From the IMG/VR virus record IMGVR_UViG_3300032053_000382, positions 1 to 28,794 of that record: 28,794 nt of DNA. One strand, given 5' to 3'. The position numbers and the translations under genes were made by a program. This document shows, piece after piece, positions 8,297-12,093 of this stretch (the first letter of the stretch is position 1; the number at the start of each line of letters is the position of its first letter). This DNA comes from a virus. The notes beneath the pieces were generated by a model. That model was not told the origin of the DNA. It did not search any database and was given only the letters and a program-made list of their open reading frames with translations.

Positions 8297-8304
8297 TAAT
8301 TTTG
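8297..8304 (+). promoter_or_regulatory. Candidate promoter (Bacteroidota-type -7 box) for the tRNA array
   Basis: TAATTTTG matches the TAnnTTTG -7 box of Bacteroidota housekeeping promoters and lies in a very A/T-rich tract, 57 bases before a leader-peptide ATG. No clear -33 TTG is visible at the expected spacing, so this is a half-match. The preceding 247 bases (8050-8296) contain no credible gene and would hold the upstream promoter region. Transcription from here would start near 8311 and reach the terminator at 8483-8514. Confidence 0.45.
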
Positions 8305-8360
8305 TGAAAGAAATTGAAACAAAGATAAGTATATAGAGTAGAATAATAAATTTAAACGTA

Positions 8361-8456
8361 ATGATTTCGCAACTAATAACAAAAATAATAACAACAGTCT
8401 CTACTACCAAAACAGGTGGGAAAGGTAAGACTATGTGTTCGGGGATACGAGAATGA
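8361..8456 (+). CDS. Thr/Ile-rich leader peptide of a transcription attenuator
   Basis: This 31-codon frame opens ATG-ATT-TCG and ends TGA 8454-8456. The peptide contains 7 Thr and 5 Ile, concentrated in ITKIITTVSTTKT (residues 6-18, codons 8376-8414), followed by GGKGKT. This is the composition of threonine-operon leader peptides such as E. coli ThrL. The last codons overlap the GGGATAC strand of the antiterminator (8442-8448), so a ribosome at the stop codon would mask it. It is the only open frame between the promoter box and the terminator. I infer a regulatory peptide with no function of its own. Confidence 0.6.
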   Translation: MISQLITKIITTVSTTKTGGKGKTMCSGIRE

Positions 8457-8487
8457 CGTTATAATAAACTGAATTTGAATGTATCCC
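8442..8487 (+). promoter_or_regulatory. Antiterminator arm pair of the attenuator
   Basis: GGGATAC (8442-8448) is perfectly complementary to GTATCCC (8481-8487), which contains the 5' part of the terminator stem (8483-8491). The two structures exclude each other. Stalling on the Thr/Ile codons (8376-8414) would leave GGGATAC free to pair and prevent termination. Full translation to 8456 would cover it and let the terminator form. This is the classical ribosome-mediated attenuation geometry. The mechanism is inferred; the complementarity is seen. Confidence 0.6.
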
Positions 8488-8514
8488 AAACCAAAACGTT
8501 TGGGATTTTTTTTT
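8483..8514 (+). terminator. Attenuator terminator upstream of the tRNA array
   Basis: ATCCCAAAC (8483-8491) and GTTTGGGAT (8498-8506) form a perfect 9-bp stem with loop CAAAAC, followed by T8. It is among the strongest terminators in the window and lies between a short leader peptide and the first tRNA, with no full gene before it to terminate. This fits an attenuator rather than an operon end. Confidence 0.9.
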
Positions 8515-8545
8515 ATATTGTTCTTTGAAAAATATTGTAAAGTAC

Positions 8546-8621
8546 TGGAAATCGCATGAGCCCTTACCAAAAGGGAGCGCACTCATCAGAAGCTTAAATG
8601 CCTAAGGAAAAGCGATTTCCA
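8546..8621 (+). ncRNA. Structured tRNA-sized element of unknown type
   Basis: TGGAAATCGC (8546-8555) and GCGATTTCCA (8612-8621) form a perfect 10-bp closing helix. Inside, ATGAG-CCCTT pairs with AAGGG and CTCAT (8556-8586, six-base bulge), and GCTTA with TAAG forms a second small arm, giving a three-way junction of 76 nt. It sits 6 nt before the initiator-like tRNA. There is no T-loop (TTCRANY), so it is not a normal tRNA, and no CUGANGA core, so it is not a hammerhead ribozyme. It may be a processing signal, tRNA remnant or small RNA. Confidence 0.45.
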
Positions 8622-8627
8622 TCATAT

Positions 8628-8699
8628 TGCGGGATAGAGCAGGGGTAGCTCGACGGGCTCATAACCCGTAGGTCGTTGGTTCGAATCCATCTCCCGCTA
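8628..8699 (+). tRNA. tRNA-Met(CAT), initiator type
   Basis: Cloverleaf: acceptor GCGGGA/TCCCGC with a T-T mismatch at 1-72, D-stem GAGC/GCTC, anticodon arm ACGGG-CTCATAA-CCCGT, and T-loop TTCGAAT. Three G-C pairs at the base of the anticodon stem and an unpaired 1-72 position are the hallmarks of bacterial initiator tRNA. No CCA is encoded. One T-T mismatch lies in the T-stem. It would supply fMet-tRNA for initiation on phage mRNAs. Confidence 0.8.
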
Positions 8700-8703
8700 C
8701 AAA

Positions 8704-8834
8704 TGCGTCTTGCAAAAGAAGGAAGTGCGAAAAGCGCCGTGTATGGTTTAATTCAATAATGGAAAAAATTAGGCGAATCTTTTCTTCTCTAGTCCAAAGT
8801 AAATCCTGATAATAAGGTTCAGGAAGACGCACCA
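8704..8834 (+). ncRNA. tRNA-like structured element with an 8-bp terminal helix and encoded CCA
   Basis: TGCGTCTT (8704-8711) pairs with AAGACGCA (8824-8831), immediately followed by CCA. The 3' end carries a hairpin in the T-arm position (CCTGA/TCAGG, loop of 9), and the interior can form nested helices AGAAG/CTTCT, CGCC/GGCG and TAATT/AATTA, making one long arm instead of D and anticodon arms. It is 131 nt long. It lacks a TTCRANY T-loop and a tag-peptide frame, so tmRNA is not supported. It may be a tRNA-like RNA, a decoy or a strongly rearranged tRNA gene. Confidence 0.4.
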
Positions 8835-8838
8835 CATT

Positions 8839-8926
8839 TGCGAGGTCGACTGGAGTTTGGAACCAGCGGGGGCTCATAACCCTTAACCAGAAATGGAACG
8901 TGGGTTCGAATCCCATCTTCGCACCA
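8839..8926 (+). tRNA. tRNA(CAT), Met- or Ile2-type, with extra hairpin in the variable region
   Basis: Acceptor TGCGAGG/CTTCGCA, D-arm CTGG-AGTTTGGAA-CCAG, anticodon arm GGGGG-CTCATAA-CCCTT, and T-arm GTGGG-TTCGAAT-CCCAT, with CCA encoded at 8924-8926. Two things are odd. Four bases, not two, separate acceptor and D-stem, and the variable region is 15 nt and folds as CCA-GAAA-TGG, a GNRA-capped hairpin. Long variable arms belong to Leu, Ser and Tyr tRNAs, not to CAT tRNAs. It could be an elongator Met, an AUA-reading Ile2 (lysidine) or a second initiator-like tRNA given its G-C anticodon stem. Confidence 0.65.
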
Positions 8927-8969
8927 AGCCGAAAACAATTGATGTTGCAACGTCAATTATTAGTAAGAG

Positions 8970-9025
8970 CGTTTCCAACCGCTATATAAAGAATGGGAAT
9001 TATTTTGAAACGTAAAGAAATAATT
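8970..9025 (+). ncRNA. Possible H-type pseudoknot upstream of tRNA-Thr(GGT)
   Basis: A hairpin AATTATTT (8998-9005) / AAATAATT (9018-9025) carries GAAACG (9007-9012) in its loop, and GAAACG is complementary to upstream CGTTTC (8970-8975), giving an H-type pseudoknot. A separate 8-bp hairpin (AATTGATG/CGTCAATT) lies just upstream near 8938-8959. The helices are A/T-rich, so stability is uncertain. Confidence 0.3.
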
Positions 9026-9044
9026 TTCGTGATTGGAGAACTTT

Positions 9045-9117
9045 GCCTTTGTAGTTCAGTTGGTGGAACACCTCCTTGGTAAGGAGGAGGACATCGGTTC
9101 GATCCCGATCGCAGGCT
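9045..9117 (+). tRNA. tRNA-Thr(GGT)
   Basis: Acceptor GCCTTTG/CGCAGGC with one mismatch, D-stem GTTC/GAAC with loop AGTTGGTG, anticodon arm CCTCC-TTGGTAA-GGAGG, and T-arm ATCGG-TTCGATC-CCGAT. Discriminator T; no CCA encoded. It reads ACU and ACC, and is one of three tRNA-Thr genes in the array. Confidence 0.9.
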
Positions 9118-9218
9118 CTAGTTATGGGACTATTTAGAATTTTGTTGACTTGGCACATTTTCAAGGAGCATAAAAATTCACACATTAGGAAGTGACACAT
9201 ACTTTAGGGGAATGAGTT

Positions 9219-9275
9219 TTCTTGGTACCAAGAATTCCAATCGTCAGTGTTAGAAAGGTGTAGCAATACACTTTT
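9219..9275 (+). other. Inter-tRNA hairpins (probable processing structures)
   Basis: TTCTTGGTACCAAGAA (9219-9234) is a perfect 16-base palindrome. AAAGGTGT (9254-9261) and ACACTTTT (9268-9275) form an 8-bp hairpin with loop AGCAAT, ending five bases before tRNA-Thr(TGT). Neither is followed by a T-tract, so a role in tRNA precursor folding or cleavage is more likely than termination. Confidence 0.35.
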
Positions 9276-9279
9276 ACTC

Positions 9280-9352
9280 GCCTTAGTAGCTCAGTTGGTA
9301 GAGCATCTGATTTGTAATCAGAAGGTCATCGGTTCGAACCCGGTCTGAGGCT
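9280..9352 (+). tRNA. tRNA-Thr(TGT)
   Basis: A regular cloverleaf: GCCTTAG/CTGAGGC, GCTC-AGTTGGTA-GAGC, TCTGA-TTTGTAA-TCAGA, variable AGGTC, and ATCGG-TTCGAAC-CCGGT. No CCA encoded. It reads ACA, the commonest Thr codon in this A/T-rich genome. Confidence 0.95.
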
Positions 9353-9385
9353 CAAAATAAAAGGATGCATACAGCAAACTAAAAC

Positions 9386-9494
9386 AGCTAAGTAGCTCAG
9401 TTGGTAGAGCACTCGCCGTGAAATCCTGGTCAATGGAAACATTGTTAAGGAAAGTAATCGATAGGTCATGGGTTCGAATCCCATCTTTGCCCCA
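9386..9494 (+). tRNA. Split or degenerate tRNA with a GNRA hairpin inserted in the anticodon region
   Basis: The D-arm (GCTC-AGTTGGTA-GAGC), variable AGGTC, T-arm (ATGGG-TTCGAAT-CCCAT) and CCA (9492-9494) are canonical. Between D-arm and variable loop there are about 51 nt instead of about 18. The excess folds as TCCT (9424-9427), CAATG-GAAA-CATTG (9431-9444) and AGGA (9448-9451). The acceptor pairs imperfectly (AGCTAAG against CTTTGCC, two mismatches) and no complete 5-bp anticodon stem can be formed. No anticodon can be assigned safely. It is either a tRNA with a small intron-like insertion or a decaying gene. Confidence 0.5.
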
Positions 9495-9524
9495 GTACTA
9501 GTCATCCTGTAAAATGGTAGTAAA

Positions 9525-9773
9525 ATGGAATTGATAAAAATAATAGAAATAACTGATCCGGAAATAATTAAAAATTTTCAGGCTTCACGTGAAAAAAATG
9601 AAAAGCTAAGAGAAGGAATTCGTCAAGGACGAAAGATCTCTGAACTAGCAGAAGAACTTGGATTTGAATTTTGTCAACCTTTGAAAGATGATGGCAAAGA
9701 AAAAAAGAAAAAAGTAGTAATTGAATTAATAAAAGAAGTAAACATGAAAACTAAACAGAAATATAAACGGTAA
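9525..9773 (+). CDS. Small charged hypothetical protein inside the tRNA array
   Basis: This 82-residue basic protein starts MELIKIIEITDPEIIKNFQ, has a helical middle (REKNEKLREGIRQGRKISELAEELGF), and ends Lys-rich. The segment RKISELAEELGF resembles one helix of a helix-turn-helix but is too short to call. It is flanked by tRNAs and followed three bases on by a strong hairpin. Codon use resembles that of neighbouring phage genes. Confidence 0.5.
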   Translation: MELIKIIEITDPEIIKNFQASREKNEKLREGIRQGRKISELAEELGFEFCQPLKDDGKEKKKKVVIELIKEVNMKTKQKYKR

Positions 9774-9775
9774 TC

Positions 9776-9799
9776 GCTACTCGCTGAAATACGAGTAGC
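9776..9799 (+). other. Strong hairpin between a small gene and tRNA-Lys
   Basis: GCTACTCG (9776-9783) and CGAGTAGC (9792-9799) form a perfect 8-bp stem with loop CTGAAATA, two bases after the preceding stop codon. No T-tract follows, so it probably marks an RNase cut or protects the mRNA 3' end when the downstream tRNA is released. Confidence 0.5.
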
Positions 9800-9814
9800 A
9801 TCAAATAAATAAAT

Positions 9815-9888
9815 GCGTTCGTAGCTCAGCTGGTAGATGCACTCGGCTTTTAACCGAGGGGTCGTGAGTTCGAATCTCACCGGGCGCA
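9815..9888 (+). tRNA. tRNA-Lys(TTT)
   Basis: GCGTTCG/CGGGCGC acceptor (two G-T pairs), D-stem GCTC paired with GA-T-GC carrying one bulged T, anticodon arm CTCGG-CTTTTAA-CCGAG, and T-arm GTGAG-TTCGAAT-CTCAC. No CCA encoded. It reads AAA and AAG. Confidence 0.9.
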
Positions 9889-9907
9889 CTTTTAAATTTT
9901 GATAATT

Positions 9908-9996
9908 GCACCCGTTCGCTTAGTTGGCCCAAAGTACCATACTTTTAATATGGAGAGTTAATGTCTCGATCGCAGGTTCGAATCCTGTCGGGTGCA
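9908..9996 (+). tRNA. Second tRNA-Lys(TTT), with an expanded variable region
   Basis: Acceptor GCACCCG/CGGGTGC is perfect, anticodon arm is CCATA-CTTTTAA-TATGG and T-arm is GCAGG-TTCGAAT-CCTGT. The variable region is 18 nt and can pair GAG with CTC around TTAATGT, a class II-like arm abnormal for Lys. The D-arm is weak, with only about three pairs (CTT/AAG) around a GG-containing loop. It shares its anticodon with the gene 20 bases upstream but little else, so it is not a simple tandem duplicate. Confidence 0.75.
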
Positions 9997-10028
9997 CAAA
10001 TGGAAAGAAAGAAAAGAAATTTAAAATA

Positions 10029-10089
10029 CTGCCGGTATCACAACCCCATAAATGAATGCGTTTACAGTACGGGGTACGCATTAAGGCAG
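10029..10089 (+). ncRNA. H-type pseudoknot enclosed in a 5-bp helix
   Basis: ACCCC (10043-10047) pairs with GGGGT (10071-10075). AATGCGT (10055-10061), inside that loop, pairs with ACGCATT (10076-10082), directly abutting the first helix so the two can stack coaxially. CTGCC (10029-10033) and GGCAG (10085-10089) close the whole. Perfect 5-bp and 7-bp interleaved helices in 40 nt are unlikely by chance. It ends five bases before the next tRNA. The fold resembles small riboswitch or ribozyme cores, but I cannot match it to a known class. Confidence 0.5.
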
Positions 10090-10093
10090 ACAA

Positions 10094-10178
10094 GGCGCTG
10101 TGAACAGATGTGGTAATAGTGTCCGCCTCATAAGCGGATTCCTTTTAGGAAGTGTGAGTTCGAGTCTCACCAGCGCTA
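10094..10178 (+). tRNA. tRNA(CAT) with a class II-like variable arm
   Basis: Acceptor GGCGCTG/CAGCGCT (G-T at the end), anticodon arm TCCGC-CTCATAA-GCGGA, variable arm TTCC-TTTTA-GGAA, and T-arm GTGAG-TTCGAGT-CTCAC. The D-arm is weak (ACA/TGT) with GG in the loop. CAT reads AUG, or AUA if C34 becomes lysidine. A long variable arm is not expected for either Met or Ile. It is followed directly by a start codon at 10180. Confidence 0.7.
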
Positions 10179-10179
10179 C

Positions 10180-10371
10180 ATGATTGAAAAAATTTTTACG
10201 CATATAATAGGTGTAAGAAAAAAATGGTTACGAAAAGAATCTTATAATGTTCAGATTATAAAATCAGAAAAAGTAAGAATTTGGTATGACCATTTTAAAA
10301 AGACAGGAGAAAGATTAAATTTTAAAACAATTAAAGTAGATACGGAAAGAATAAAACATTTATTAAGATGA
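10180..10371 (+). CDS. Small basic hypothetical protein
   Basis: This 63-residue protein is rich in Lys and Arg with aromatic residues (RKKWLRKESYNVQIIKSEKV). Its ATG lies two bases after the discriminator base of the upstream tRNA, so tRNA 3' processing would leave a leaderless mRNA. Its stop overlaps the next start (ATGA at 10368), which supports a real two-gene unit. No family is recognised. Confidence 0.55.
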   Translation: MIEKIFTHIIGVRKKWLRKESYNVQIIKSEKVRIWYDHFKKTGERLNFKTIKVDTERIKHLLR

Positions 10372-10655
10372 GTTATAAAAGTCATAAAATACACGGAACA
10401 GTAGACATGAGTGGAGATGTTTATTGGAAACTTTATAAGAGTTCGAGAGGCAATGGTTTTATAACAGTTATTTGTTTACAATGGTTTGATGAAAATGATT
10501 ATTATGAAGATAGATTTATAAAGAATAGTCAAGATGAAATCCATGTGTTTGAGACAGAAGAAATGGCAATTGAAAAATTAAATGAATGGTATAAGCCGGA
10601 TGAAATTGATCCGGAATATAGAAGGAGTACGATAGAAAATCTTGTAAGAGATTAA
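10368..10655 (+). CDS. Hypothetical protein in the tRNA array
   Basis: This 95-residue acidic protein has alternating aromatic and charged residues (WKLYKSSRGNGFITVICLQWF) that suggest a small beta-rich fold, then a helical acidic tail. It overlaps the upstream gene by four bases and ends eight bases before tRNA-Lys(CTT). No known motif is seen. Confidence 0.6.
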   Translation: MSYKSHKIHGTVDMSGDVYWKLYKSSRGNGFITVICLQWFDENDYYEDRFIKNSQDEIHVFETEEMAIEKLNEWYKPDEIDPEYRRSTIENLVRD

Positions 10656-10663
10656 TATAAAAA

Positions 10664-10736
10664 GACTTTGTAGCTCAGTTGGTAGAGTACCTGACTCTTA
10701 ATCAGGGGGTCGTGGGTTCGAACCCCACCGGGGTTA
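10664..10736 (+). tRNA. tRNA-Lys(CTT)
   Basis: GCTC-AGTTGGTA-GAGT, CCTGA-CTCTTAA-TCAGG, variable GGGTC, and GTGGG-TTCGAAC-CCCAC. The acceptor GACTTTG/CGGGGTT depends on four or five G-T pairs but is complete. No CCA encoded. It reads AAG. Confidence 0.88.
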
Positions 10737-10745
10737 CTAGATATT

Positions 10746-10786
10746 TTGTACCTGAATTTAGATATATAAAATAAATTCAGGTTACA
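10746..10786 (+). promoter_or_regulatory. Hairpin with a late-promoter-like loop in front of the homing nuclease
   Basis: ACCTGAATTTA (10750-10760) and TAAATTCAGGT (10772-10782) form a perfect 11-bp stem, extended by TTGT/ACAA with one bulged T, ending two bases before the nuclease ATG (10789). The loop contains TATATAAA (10763-10770), close to the T4 late promoter TATAAATA. In T4 I-TevI a hairpin hides the start on early read-through mRNA and a late promoter in the hairpin makes a translatable late mRNA. The arrangement here looks the same. Confidence 0.55.
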
Positions 10787-10788
10787 AG

Positions 10789-11385
10789 ATGCCAAGAAAA
10801 CAAAAGAAGTATCATTATTTGTATAAAACTACAAATTTGATAAATGGAAAATTTTATGTTGGAATGCATTCAACAGATAATTTGAACGATGGTTATTTAG
10901 GAAGTGGGAAAAGATTAAGATATTCTATATCAAAGTATGGTAAAGATAATTTTAAGATTGAGCATTTAGAGTTCTTTGAAGATAGAAAAACATTGGCTGA
11001 GAAAGAAAAGAATCTCGTTAATGAAGAACTTATAAAAGATATAATGTGTATGAATTTGCATATTGGTGGAGAAGGTGGTTTTTCAAAAGAGCATGCACTA
11101 AAAGGACGAATTACACTTATAAAAAGACTTGAGTCAGATGAAAATTTAAAAATGCATCTATTAAAGAATTTGAACGGTCTTTCCTGGAAAGACACATTTT
11201 CTTGGAAGGGCAAAAAACATTCAAGTAAAACAATTAATAAATTGATAAATCATAATAGACAAACAGGAGAAAAAAATTCACAGTTTGGCACATGTTGGAT
11301 TAACAATGGAATTATTAATAAAAAAATTAAAAAAGAAGAACTACAAAAATATAAAGATTGGGTTAAAGGAAGATTAACTAAGTAG
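10789..11385 (+). CDS. Free-standing GIY-YIG homing endonuclease
   Basis: This 198-residue protein has a GIY-YIG-type catalytic region at about 8-60 (YLYKTTNLINGKFYVG, then DGYLGSGKRL and ISKYGKDNFKIEHLEFF). A NUMOD3-like DNA-binding motif GKKHSSKT lies at 141-148, and a C-terminal WINNG...W-x-x-GR segment typical of phage homing nucleases follows. Such enzymes cut related phage genomes lacking the gene and spread by repair. It lies between tRNA-Lys and a tRNA-like element, and tRNA clusters are common insertion sites for them. The start is likely controlled by the hairpin just upstream. Confidence 0.88.
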   Translation: MPRKQKKYHYLYKTTNLINGKFYVGMHSTDNLNDGYLGSGKRLRYSISKYGKDNFKIEHLEFFEDRKTLAEKEKNLVNEELIKDIMCMNLHIGGEGGFSKEHALKGRITLIKRLESDENLKMHLLKNLNGLSWKDTFSWKGKKHSSKTINKLINHNRQTGEKNSQFGTCWINNGIINKKIKKEELQKYKDWVKGRLTK

Positions 11386-11445
11386 AAACAAGATTATACA
11401 GTCGGTATATAAAGAACGTTATTTGAAGTATTGTGTATCATCAAA

Positions 11446-11522
11446 TGCCAGGCGATAATGAGCGGTTTGGAATGGCCTCATTAGCTTCCATTCGTCGGAT
11501 GCGAATCCGATCCTGGCACCCA
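11446..11522 (+). tRNA. tRNA-like element with perfect acceptor and CCA but abnormal core
   Basis: TGCCAGG/CCTGGCA is a perfect 7-bp acceptor followed by C and CCA (11520-11522). The T-arm TCGG...CCGA has an eight-base loop ATGCGAAT in place of TTCGAAT. Inside, TAATGAG pairs perfectly with CTCATTA, or alternatively GAATGG with CCATTC, exposing a CTCATTA loop like the CTCATAA loop of the CAT tRNAs. The two interior folds exclude each other. It may be a rearranged CAT tRNA or a tRNA mimic; a working amino-acid tRNA is doubtful. Confidence 0.5.
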
Positions 11523-11542
11523 ATTAGCAGTGCCACGGTTTT

Positions 11543-11626
11543 TGGGTGTGTGTTGCGGCAGAAATAAATTACGATAGTGAAATAATTCTGTTACCACTTA
11601 CCGTCTCTCGAAAGAGTTGACACCCA
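11543..11626 (+). ncRNA. tRNA-sized element closed by a 7-bp helix
   Basis: TGGGTGT (11543-11549) and ACACCCA (11620-11626) form a perfect 7-bp terminal helix around 70 nt. A CTCT-CGAA-AGAG hairpin occupies the T-arm position, and CAGAA/TTCTG forms a middle arm whose loop AGTG can pair with a downstream CACT. There is no anticodon arm or TTC T-loop. It lies six bases before tRNA-Gly(TCC). This is the same pattern as the elements at 8546 and 8704. Confidence 0.35.
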
Positions 11627-11631
11627 TCTTT

Positions 11632-11705
11632 GCATCAGTCGCATAGTGGCCTATTGCACCTGCCTTCCAAGCAGGATCTCGCCGGTTCGAATCCGGCCTG
11701 GTGCT
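11632..11705 (+). tRNA. tRNA-Gly(TCC)
   Basis: Acceptor GCATCAG/CTGGTGC, short D-stem GCA/TGC, anticodon arm CCTGC-CTTCCAA-GCAGG, and T-arm GCCGG-TTCGAAT-CCGGC. No CCA. It reads GGA, the preferred Gly codon of the phage genes here. The 130 bases between this and the next tRNA hold no safe gene. Confidence 0.9.
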
Positions 11706-11835
11706 CTTTTTCTGGTAAGTTTTTAAATAACAAAGGGATAAAAGTTTATAGGATTGAATGGAATGAAGTAATAACTGAAGATGGAAGAAAAAATATGAAA
11801 GAAAAAATTGATAACTTTATTTCGTATTACAAAAT

Positions 11836-11907
11836 GCAGATGTAGCTCAGTGGTAGAATATTTCCTTGCCAAGGAAAAGGCCGCAGGTTCGAATCCTGTC
11901 ATCTGCT
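11836..11907 (+). tRNA. tRNA-Gly(GCC)
   Basis: GCAGATG/CATCTGC, GCTC-AGTGGTA-GAAT, TTTCC-TTGCCAA-GGAAA, variable AGGCC, and GCAGG-TTCGAAT-CCTGT. No CCA encoded. A regular cloverleaf reading GGU and GGC. Confidence 0.93.
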
Positions 11908-11913
11908 CAACAT

Positions 11914-11999
11914 GCAACCGGAGGTTAACTCCCCTGGCATTCGACTCCGCAACTGTGGGTTAAGTGGAATGTTTGTTAACTGAGGTTGCTCCTTTTTTT
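11914..11999 (+). terminator. Long rod-like hairpin with T-tract between two tRNA-Gly genes
   Basis: Nested pairs GCAACC/GGTTGC (11914/11984), GTTAAC/GTTAAC (11924/11975), CATTC/GAATG (11938/11967) and CCGC/GTGG form one long interrupted hairpin, followed by TCC and seven T. It could end or reduce transcription midway through the array, or be a processing site. The internal loops make a strong terminator uncertain. Confidence 0.4.
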
Positions 12000-12003
12000 A
12001 AAC

Positions 12004-12092
12004 GCAGTAGTAGCTCCTAACTGGACGCGAAAGCATAGAGCACCTGACTTCCAATCAGGGGGTTATCGGTTCGAATCCGATCTACTGCACCA
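12004..12092 (+). tRNA. tRNA-Gly(TCC) with a GCGAAAGC mini-hairpin in the D-loop
   Basis: Acceptor GCAGTAG/CTACTGC, D-stem GCTC/GAGC, anticodon arm CCTGA-CTTCCAA-TCAGG, T-arm ATCGG-TTCGAAT-CCGAT, A73 and encoded CCA (12090-12092). The D-loop is 21 nt instead of about 8 because it contains GCGAAAGC, a GNRA-capped mini-hairpin. The rest is intact and well paired. It duplicates the decoding of the gene at 11632 with a different body sequence. Confidence 0.8.
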
Positions 12093-12093
12093 A

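Noticed and set aside
8546-8621. Hammerhead ribozyme
   Set aside because: The three-way junction and a GAAA near the closing stem are suggestive, but CUGANGA is absent and the expected UH cleavage site before stem I is not present.
8704-8834. tmRNA
   Set aside because: It has a terminal helix and CCA, but no TTCRANY T-loop, no tag-peptide frame ending in hydrophobic residues, and it is much shorter than tmRNA.
8659-8916. - strand open frame of 85 codons over the first tRNAs (and similar - strand frames near 9000 and 9674)
   Set aside because: Its peptides such as GFEPTT come from the antisense of tRNA T-arms (GGTTCGAATCCC), a common artefact; the + strand holds tRNAs.
11706-11835. Small gene between the two tRNA-Gly genes
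   Set aside because: One frame reads plausibly (KVYRIEWNEVITEDGRK) but has no start codon in the gap before that stretch and runs into the next tRNA.
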